This document shows, one piece after another, positions 56,759-64,000 of a DNA stretch of 64,000 nt. Both the position numbers and the translations under genes were made by a program. The first letter of the stretch is position 1. The number at the start of each line of letters is the position of its first letter. The notes under the pieces are model-generated. The model saw only the letters and a program-made list of their open reading frames with translations. It made no database searches and was not told the origin of the DNA. The stretch comes from Entomohabitans teleogrylli. Its GTDB lineage: Bacteria; Pseudomonadota; Gammaproteobacteria; Enterobacterales; Enterobacteriaceae. The DNA lies in assembly GCF_001484765.1 (NCBI RefSeq), contig NZ_KQ947379.1, positions 181,939 to 245,938 of the forward strand, read 5' to 3'.

Positions 56759-57316
56759 ATGTCACAAGCCATTGGAATTCTGGAACTCACCAGCATAGCG
56801 AAGGGCATGGAAGTCGGTGATTTGATGCTCAAAAGCGCCAACGTCTCCCTGCTGGTCTGCAAAACCCTGTGCCCGGGTAAATTTCTAATCATGCTCGGCG
56901 GCGATGTCGGTGCGGTGACTCAGGCCATTACCGCCGGCGAGCACGCCTCCGGTAGCCTGATGGTCGACAGCATTGTGCTGGCCAATATCCACCCGAGCAT
57001 TCTCCCGGCGGTCAGCGGTCTGAACCCGGTCAGCGAACGCCAGGCGGTCGGGGTAGTGGAGACCTGGAGCGTGGCGGCTTGTATCCAGGCAGCGGACCAG
57101 GCGGTGAAAGCCTCGAATGTCACCCTGGTGCGTATCCACATGGCCTTCGGCATTGGCGGGAAATGCTACCAGGTGGTGAGCGGCGATGTATCCGATGTGC
57201 AAAACGCCGTCAATGTCGCCAGCGAAAGCGCCGGCGAAAAAGGGTTACTGGTGTACAGCGCCGTGATCCCCCGCCCCCATGACGCCATGTGGCGCCAGCT
57301 GGTACAGGAGGCGTAA
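56759..57316 (+). CDS. pduT: Fe-S microcompartment shell protein PduT
   Basis: 185 residues from the ATG at 56759 ([20 protein letters not shown]). Two BMC domains; [18 protein letters not shown] carries the pore cysteine (C38) that holds a [4Fe-4S] cluster in Salmonella PduT. It may pass electrons across the shell to PduS. The upstream open frame to 56654 overlaps pduS and is not real. Confidence 0.94.
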   Translation: MSQAIGILELTSIAKGMEVGDLMLKSANVSLLVCKTLCPGKFLIMLGGDVGAVTQAITAGEHASGSLMVDSIVLANIHPSILPAVSGLNPVSERQAVGVVETWSVAACIQAADQAVKASNVTLVRIHMAFGIGGKCYQVVSGDVSDVQNAVNVASESAGEKGLLVYSAVIPRPHDAMWRQLVQEA

Positions 57317-57672
57317 TGGACGATCATTTTCCTCATGCCACGGAACGGGTAGTACAGGAGTATGTGCCGGGGAAACAGATTACTCTGGCCCATCTTATCG
57401 CCAATCCCAACAAGGGGCTGTACAAAAAACTCGGGTTAAACGAAGGGGCCACCGCCATTGGGATCCTCACCATCACCCCCAGCGAAGCGTCGATTATCGC
57501 CTGCGATATCGCCACCAAGTCGGGAGCGGTGGAGATCGGCTTTATCGATCGCTTCACCGGCGCCGTGGTGATCACCGGCGATGTCTCGGCGGTGGAATAC
57601 GCCCTGAAGCAGGTGACCGCCACCCTTGGCGACCAGATGCGTTTTACCGCCTGCGCCCTGACCCGGACCTGA
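57316..57672 (+). CDS. pduU: Microcompartment shell protein PduU
   Basis: 118 residues from the ATG at 57316, which overlaps the pduT stop (TAATG). A circularly permuted BMC domain ([36 protein letters not shown]). The N-terminal strand forms a small barrel over the pore. Minor shell protein. Confidence 0.94.
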   Translation: MDDHFPHATERVVQEYVPGKQITLAHLIANPNKGLYKKLGLNEGATAIGILTITPSEASIIACDIATKSGAVEIGFIDRFTGAVVITGDVSAVEYALKQVTATLGDQMRFTACALTRT

Positions 57673-57676
57673 CGCC

Positions 57677-58108
57677 ATGAAACGCATCATGTTTATCGGC
57701 CCCAGCCAGTGCGGGAAAACCACCCTCACCCAGGCGCTGCATGGCGAAACCCTGCATTATCAGAAAACCCAGGCCATTGAGTGGCGCCAGCAGACCATCG
57801 ATACCCCCGGCGAATATCTGGAAAACCGCTGTCTGTACAGCGCGCTGCTGGCCAGCGCCTGTGAGGCGGACCTGATCGGGCTGGTGTTAAACGCCAACGC
57901 CGAATGGAGCCAGTTCGCGCCGGGTTTTGCCATGGCGCTGAACCGTCCGGCCATCGGCATTGTCAGCAAGGCGGATCTGGCGACGCCGGAACGGGTGCAG
58001 TGGGCCGCGCAATGTCTGCGCGAGGCTGGCGCAGAGTCGGTATTTATTACGTCGGCGCCCAACGGCGCCGGAATCAGCCAGTTACTGACATTTCTGGAAA
58101 CCCACTAA
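57677..58108 (+). CDS. pduV: Pdu GTPase-like protein PduV (EutP family)
   Basis: 143 residues. P-loop [10 protein letters not shown] at residues 8-17; DTPGEY as Walker B and SKADL as the NKxD-type base motif. PduV binds to the outside of the compartment in Salmonella and has been linked to its movement; the exact function is unknown. Confidence 0.92.
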   Translation: MKRIMFIGPSQCGKTTLTQALHGETLHYQKTQAIEWRQQTIDTPGEYLENRCLYSALLASACEADLIGLVLNANAEWSQFAPGFAMALNRPAIGIVSKADLATPERVQWAAQCLREAGAESVFITSAPNGAGISQLLTFLETH

Positions 58109-58261
58109 CCGGTCGCCAGCCGCGGCTAACACCTGCCGCCACAGGCCGGGAAACGCCGCGGGAAACGTCACATTGTCAGCAGCACAATGCCGTTCCGCCA
58201 GTATCGCGACAGCCGGCAGGGAAGCGGTCTGACACAGGCATACTATTCTCACCAGGAGTAA

Positions 58262-59485
<1,224 letters not shown>

Positions 59486-59633
59486 CGCCAGCAGCCGGCG
59501 CAGCGGCGAATATCATAATTGTGATAAGCGGGGTGGTGAAATTAGCGGGGTTGTAGCATGCTGCGGCCTCGCTTTTGATGGAGCCGCGACGCGGAAAAGA
59601 TCATGAAACTAATCACCTCAGCCCCCGGACGCC

Positions 59634-60494
59634 ATGGCTGAAGCCCGTTGCCCCGCCTCCTGCGGCGAACTGATCCAGGGCTGGATTCTGGGGAGTGAAA
59701 AACTGGTCTCCTGCCCGGTTAACTGGTACAGCGAAGTGAGCGTCAGCGCCGGTCGCCCCGACGAGCGCGAGCGCCCGCGGATGCGCGCGATGCTCGAACA
59801 GGTGGTCAGCGCGCTCGGCTACCCGACCTCGCTGTCGCGTCAGCTCACCATTCGCTGGCGCTCCACAATCCCGCTGGCTAAAGGTATGGCCAGCAGTACC
59901 GCGGATATCGCCGCCACCGCTGTCGCCACGGCGCGTCATTTGCGCCACAGTCTTTGCGAATCCGCGCTGGCGCAACTGTGTGTGGCTATCGAGCCCACTG
60001 ACAGCACCCTGTTTCGCCAGTTGACGCTATTCGACCACCTGCGCGCCGGCTGGCAGCAGCCCTGTTTTGGACTGCCGGCGGTGGATATTCTGCTACTGGA
60101 AAGCGCCGCAACGCTGAATACCGCGGATTACCATCGCCGCGATCGCCATGCCGCGCTGCTGCAGGGAGCTGCGCTGCTCGATGAAGCATGGCAAAAGCTA
60201 CAGCAGGCCTGCCGCACGGAAAGCGGCGCATTGCTCGGGGAAGCCACCACCCTCAGCGCTATCGCCAGCCAGGCGATTCTGGCTAAACCGGCCTTCAGCG
60301 CGCTGAGACAACTGGTGGAACAGGAAGATTTATTTGGTCTGAACGTCGCCCACAGCGGCAGCGTGGTGGGTCTGCTGTTTGACGCGCGGCGCCACGACCC
60401 GCAGCGATTGTGCGCCCTGCTCCGACGCGGCGCCGCCGGCCAGTACTATCCGCGCCAGCATCTGCTACGCCTGATCCCGGGGGGCGTGGAGTAA
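59634..60494 (+). CDS. pduX: L-threonine kinase PduX
   Basis: 286 residues of the GHMP kinase family: RCPASCGELIQGWILGSEKL at the start and PLAKGMASSTADIAATAVA as the ATP loop. It makes L-threonine 3-phosphate for the aminopropanol arm of cobalamin, so it ties this operon back to the cbi/cob pathway. The start has a weak ribosome site; a 12-codon frame from 59603 ends by overlapping it and could couple translation. Confidence 0.93.
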   Translation: MAEARCPASCGELIQGWILGSEKLVSCPVNWYSEVSVSAGRPDERERPRMRAMLEQVVSALGYPTSLSRQLTIRWRSTIPLAKGMASSTADIAATAVATARHLRHSLCESALAQLCVAIEPTDSTLFRQLTLFDHLRAGWQQPCFGLPAVDILLLESAATLNTADYHRRDRHAALLQGAALLDEAWQKLQQACRTESGALLGEATTLSAIASQAILAKPAFSALRQLVEQEDLFGLNVAHSGSVVGLLFDARRHDPQRLCALLRRGAAGQYYPRQHLLRLIPGGVE

Positions 60495-60500
60495 GGGCAA

Positions 60501-60535
60501 CAAAAAAGCCTGCCGCGCTTTACGCCTGGCAGGCT
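60501..60535 (-). terminator. Terminator at the convergent ends of pduX and yeeX
   Basis: AGCCTGCC (60507-60514) pairs with GGCAGGCT (60528-60535). On the minus strand the stem is followed by TTTTTTG, so it is a good intrinsic terminator for yeeX. It may also act for pduX. Confidence 0.85.
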
Positions 60536-60565
60536 GTGACGTTGTGCAACCAAAGAACGGGGTTG

Positions 60566-60898
60566 TTACGCTTTCTGTTCCCCGGCCTTTTGTTCGCCCA
60601 TGACTTTGAGCTTTTTAGAAATGTCGCGACGCTCTTTGGACAGTTCGGCATTTTTGATGATGTAGTCATCGACGCGATCTTCATAGTCGGTTTTCATGCT
60701 GGCGATAATGCCCTGAATCGCCTCAACGCTCATCCCCGGCTTGATGTAATCGCTCAGGTTATCCAGCAGCAGAACGCGTTTCTGATTGTCACGGATCTTT
60801 TTCTCTACGTCCTGGATTTCACGCTGCAGTTTGTTCTTACGACGGTTTAAACGTACGAACTCCAGCACGTCCTGGAAAGAAGGTTTGATGGTTTCCAT
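60566..60898 (-). CDS. yeeX: YeeX, conserved small protein (UPF0265)
   Basis: 110 residues ([39 protein letters not shown]). Rich in charged residues and very probably coiled-coil. Widespread in enterobacteria; its function is unknown. In E. coli it is next to yeeA, as here. Confidence 0.93.
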   Translation of the reverse strand: METIKPSFQDVLEFVRLNRRKNKLQREIQDVEKKIRDNQKRVLLLDNLSDYIKPGMSVEAIQGIIASMKTDYEDRVDDYIIKNAELSKERRDISKKLKVMGEQKAGEQKA

Positions 60899-61063
60899 TT
60901 TTACACCCCTGATTTGAGATTCGGATTCGTTAAAGCCACCGCTATACGGCTAACCTTACTTTTAGCTGCTGCTGATGACAATGATTTTCGACATGCTATT
61001 TATCATACACCTGAATACTGCTGAATCGAAACAACAAGCCATTTCAGCATACACTACTGCCCG

Positions 61064-62122
61064 CTATTTACGCAGCGCCCGGCAGATAAGCTGGGAGAGC
61101 CGCTCCAGTTGGCGCGCCAGTTCCAGGCTCAGCCAGACATAGCCGTGAACCGGCGTTTCCGATAGCGCCGCCGCCTGCTCATCGCGCAGCAACTGGCGCA
61201 GCTCGCGGGCCACTTCATTGAGTTTATCGATATTCGCCCGCGCCGGAGAGGGATTTCCCTCGTACAGCGCCCGGGACAGGGCTGACAGGGTCTGCCAGCT
61301 CATCTGTTGGGTATCGCGCAGGGTGCGGGCATTGATCATCAGAAAATGGCTCTCCCGGGAGGCCCACCAGGCGTTGATCTGCAGTTCCAGGGTACATACC
61401 ATATTGCGACTGGTGGTCTGAATCGCCTCGAAAATCGCTTTCTGAATCCGGGTTTCGTTGCTGGCCGGGACGATCAGCGCGCGCATTTTCACGACCTCGT
61501 TGAGAATATGCTGCAACGGCTTTTCCAGCCGTGGACGCTCAAGCAGATTCGGGGAAAACCCTACCTGCGCCACCCGGGTGAAGTCGCCAATAAAATCGGC
61601 CATGTTGATGCGCCAGAGAATAAACGCCCGCTGCGGCCAGACGCTGGTAAACAGCATCGCCAGCAATGAGCCGAAAATCACATCGCCGCTGCGCCACAGC
61701 GCGGTTTCCAGATCGCCGGGCTGCGCGCCGACCACCACCGCCAGCGTAATGCCGATCAGCAACGCCTGATACGGGCGTTTACCGAGGGTCAGAAAGCCGC
61801 ACAGAAACATCCCCAGCGCGCACCAGATAAGCATCAGCGGCAGCGAATACAGTTCAAGGCGCAGCGCCACCAGGCCAATCGCCGCGCCGACAATGGTCCC
61901 GCCAATACGCTGAAACGCCCGCGGCACCACGTTGCCCCAGAACGAGATAGGCCCCATCACCACTACCAGCGTAATCAGCGGCCAGGTCCCTTCCGGCACA
62001 TTGAGGATCCGCACCAGTAAAAACGTGAGGATAAACGCCAGCGCAATCCGGCAACCGTGAACAACCCGGTAATGGCGATAAACGCGGACTTCGAAAGGGG
62101 TGAGTGATTTGTCGGGCCGCAC
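61064..62122 (-). CDS. yeeA: YeeA, FUSC-family inner-membrane protein
   Basis: 352 residues from a GTG at 62122 with GGAG 8 nt upstream, giving the same length as E. coli YeeA; ATGs further upstream have no ribosome site. The N-terminal half has several membrane helices (RIALAFILTFLLVRILNVPE; ITLVVVMGPISFWGNVVPRA); the C-terminal half is soluble and helical and ends LICRALRK. The family resembles aromatic acid exporters, but the substrate of YeeA is unknown. Confidence 0.92.
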   Translation of the reverse strand: MRPDKSLTPFEVRVYRHYRVVHGCRIALAFILTFLLVRILNVPEGTWPLITLVVVMGPISFWGNVVPRAFQRIGGTIVGAAIGLVALRLELYSLPLMLIWCALGMFLCGFLTLGKRPYQALLIGITLAVVVGAQPGDLETALWRSGDVIFGSLLAMLFTSVWPQRAFILWRINMADFIGDFTRVAQVGFSPNLLERPRLEKPLQHILNEVVKMRALIVPASNETRIQKAIFEAIQTTSRNMVCTLELQINAWWASRESHFLMINARTLRDTQQMSWQTLSALSRALYEGNPSPARANIDKLNEVARELRQLLRDEQAAALSETPVHGYVWLSLELARQLERLSQLICRALRK

Positions 62123-62396
62123 GCGCGGGTCTCCAGCCAAAGAATGCATTGTAGCGATTTTTTGAGTGACATCACACAACGCGCCACACAGGAGATTACC
62201 CGTCGCAGCGGGCGCCAGTCCAAACATAACACAAACAAATCACCCGCAATGCAGAAACATTCATTAACATTTACAACACAAAACCGCACAAACAACCCTT
62301 TTCCTTACAAAGCGAAACGACCTACCCTTTATAGGGTATTCATTCACCGCACAAATTTTTCTGGTGAATTTTTCTTCGCCTGGTTAAGGAAGCAAC

Positions 62397-63152
62397 ATGC
62401 GCAAACCACAAAAGACGCTACCGGGAGTCACCCGGCGGCAGGTGCTTGCCTGGTCTGGTGCTGCTCTGGCTTTAGGTACTGGTTCCGCAAAAGCGATAAC
62501 AATAACTGGTACACCTGGCTGGCAGCCCTTTTCTGACAATCCCCCTGAAACCTTTTCTGAACCACACTGGCTGTTTTTAAATGACGCCGAAGTCGCCACT
62601 CTTGAGGCCATTGTCGACCGGCTGATCCCGGAAGATGAGCTCAGCCCCGGCGGTAAAGAAGCCGGCTGCGCGGTATTTATCGATCGCCAGCTCCACGGTT
62701 TCTACGGCAATTTCGAACGTCTGTATATGGAAGGCCCCTTCCAGCAGGGCACGCCGGAACAGGGCGATCAGTCTCCCCTGACGCCGCGCCAGCGCTATCG
62801 CATCGGCCTTGCCGCCATTGATAACCACTGCCAGAAACAGTTCAGCAAACCCTTCCACCAGCTCAGCGCCGAACAGCAGGACACTCTGCTGCAGGGGCTG
62901 GAGAAAGGCGACATCAAACTGGAAGGTATCGACAGCCAGCAGTTCTTCGCCCAGGTGTTGAACAACACGACTGAAGGTTTCTTTGCCGATCCCATCTACG
63001 GCGGCAACCGCGACATGGTGTCGTGGAAGATGATTGGTTTTCCCGGCGCGCGTTACGACTACCGGGATTTTATCGATCGTCACAATGAGGATCTGCATCT
63101 GGCGCCCGTCAGTATCAACGGCGGACCGGAATGGAATAATAAGAAGGGCTAA
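62397..63152 (+). CDS. Gluconate 2-dehydrogenase subunit 3-type protein
   Basis: 251 residues with a twin-arginine signal (VTRRQVLAWSGAALALGTG, Arg13-Arg14), so it is exported folded to the periplasm with its partner. DAEVATLEAIVDRLIPEDEL and GFFADPIYGGNRDMVSWKMI are typical for the small subunit of membrane-bound gluconate- or related sugar dehydrogenases. It is followed 3 bp later by the GMC-type subunit. Confidence 0.88.
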   Translation: MRKPQKTLPGVTRRQVLAWSGAALALGTGSAKAITITGTPGWQPFSDNPPETFSEPHWLFLNDAEVATLEAIVDRLIPEDELSPGGKEAGCAVFIDRQLHGFYGNFERLYMEGPFQQGTPEQGDQSPLTPRQRYRIGLAAIDNHCQKQFSKPFHQLSAEQQDTLLQGLEKGDIKLEGIDSQQFFAQVLNNTTEGFFADPIYGGNRDMVSWKMIGFPGARYDYRDFIDRHNEDLHLAPVSINGGPEWNNKKG

Positions 63153-63155
63153 GCA

Positions 63156-64000
63156 ATGGCAAAAAAACTACCACACACCGATGCCGTGGTGATTGGCCTC
63201 GGCTGGGCCGGCTCAATCATCGCCAAAGAGCTGGCGGATGCCGGCCTGCAGGTTATCGGTATTGAACGCGGCCCGTGGCGCGATACGGCGCGGGATTTTA
63301 ACGTCGCCAGCGCGCCGGACGAACTGCGCTATGTTCAGCGCCAGGAACTGATGCTGCGCACCCGCCAGAATACCTGCACCATGCGCAACAACCCTTCTCA
63401 GACCGCGCTGCCGATGCGCAGTTGGGGATCATTCCACCCTGGCAACGGTACCGGCGGCGCCGGCAACCACTGGGCGGGGATCACTTACCGCTTTCAGCCG
63501 CAGGAATTCCGGCTGAAAAGCTACCTGCAGGAACGTTACGGCGCCATTCCCGATGAGCTGGTGCTGCAGGACTGGGGCACCACCTGGGAAGAGATGGAGC
63601 CCCACTACATGGCGTTCGAACGCATTGCCGGGACCTCCGGTAAAGCCGGGGTGCTCAATGGCCAGCGCCAGGACGGCGGGAACCCGTTTGAAGGCTCGCG
63701 CTCCGGTGAATATCCGACTCCGCCGCTGAAACAGCCGTACGGCCCGGTACTGTTCGCCAACGCCGCGAAAAATCTTGGCTATACCCCTTTCCCGGTGCCA
63801 TCGTCGCTGGTCTCAGAGGCTTACACCAATCCGTACGGGGTTACCATGGGCCCGTGTACGTTTTGTGGTTTCTGTACCAACTACGGCTGCGCCAACTACT
63901 CCAAAGCCAGCGCCATCACCACTATCCTGCCGGCGCTGATGCGTCAGGACAATTTTGAGGCGCGCACCTTCTGCGAAGTGCTGAAGGTCAACACCGACAG
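63156..64000 (+). CDS. GMC-type dehydrogenase large subunit, cut by the window edge
   Basis: About 281 residues are in the window and there is no stop. Residues 13-18 give GLGWAG for FAD binding; SFHPGNGTGGAGNHWAG and a cysteine cluster GPCTFCGFCTNYGCANYS (C234, C237, C240, C245) follow. FAD-dependent gluconate/glucose dehydrogenases of this type hold an Fe-S cluster with these cysteines. With subunit 3 and probably a cytochrome c gene to the right it would oxidise a sugar or sugar acid in the periplasm and feed the quinone pool. The substrate cannot be told from the sequence. Confidence 0.88.
   Translation, partial: MAKKLPHTDAVVIGLGWAGSIIAKELADAGLQVIGIERGPWRDTARDFNVASAPDELRYVQRQELMLRTRQNTCTMRNNPSQTALPMRSWGSFHPGNGTGGAGNHWAGITYRFQPQEFRLKSYLQERYGAIPDELVLQDWGTTWEEMEPHYMAFERIAGTSGKAGVLNGQRQDGGNPFEGSRSGEYPTPPLKQPYGPVLFANAAKNLGYTPFPVPSSLVSEAYTNPYGVTMGPCTFCGFCTNYGCANYSKASAITTILPALMRQDNFEARTFCEVLKVNTD

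Overview
The window is a stretch of enterobacterial chromosome (order Enterobacterales, family Enterobacteriaceae by gene content). Supporting evidence is the yeeO/tRNA-Asn/cobUST neighbourhood, the Salmonella-type order cobT-cobS-cobU-cbiP...cbiA-pocR-pduF-pduA...pduX, and yeeX/yeeA at the far end. Coding DNA is GC-rich with GC-ending codons; the fimbrial region and the control regions are more AT-rich. The species cannot be named from sequence alone.

Layout. (1) 301-7670: a sulfur-scavenging module. Four leftward genes (ssuD-type alkanesulfonate monooxygenase, sfnG-type dimethylsulfone monooxygenase, an FAD/NAD(P)-binding protein, an NtaA/DszA-type monooxygenase) diverge from a sigma54 activator that carries an SsuA-like sulfonate-binding domain at its C-terminus. 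A -24/-12 promoter and two palindromic candidate activator sites lie between them. (2) 7667-9446: YeeO-type MATE exporter and tRNA-Asn, followed by a broken phage-type integrase. (3) 9822-16760: a chaperone-usher fimbrial operon (pilin, chaperone, usher, a truncated adhesin, a full-length adhesin, a small unknown protein). It sits behind a 304-bp candidate invertible promoter element and a FimB/FimE-type recombinase. As sequenced, the promoter points away from the pilin gene, so the assembly appears to be in the OFF phase. (4) 17192-23407: assorted accessory genes: a possible HTH remnant, an MscS-family channel, the FetAB iron exporter, an NlpA-type lipoprotein, an orphan EcpA pilin and an EntD-like phosphopantetheinyl transferase. 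(5) 23520-40440: the complete anaerobic cobalamin operon, leftward, headed by a cobalamin riboswitch. (6) 40899-60494: PocR, PduF and the full propanediol-utilisation microcompartment operon pduABCDEGHJKLMNOPQSTUVWX. (7) 60566-64000: yeeX, yeeA and the start of a membrane-bound gluconate-type dehydrogenase operon, cut by the right edge.

How it works together. PocR (with propanediol) is expected to switch on both the cbi/cob and pdu operons. The cbi/cob products make adenosylcobalamin, the cofactor of diol dehydratase PduCDE; the riboswitch shuts the pathway off when cobalamin is plentiful. Inside the PduA/B/J/K/N/T/U shell, propanediol is dehydrated to propionaldehyde, which PduP, PduQ, PduL and PduW turn into propanol, propionyl-CoA and propionate plus ATP. 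PduG/H and PduO/S keep the dehydratase and its cofactor active.

The most interesting items are the sigma54-activator/SsuA fusion with its promoter architecture, and the fim-type switch whose right inverted repeat lies inside the 3' end of the recombinase gene, so that inversion would also change the recombinase C-terminus.
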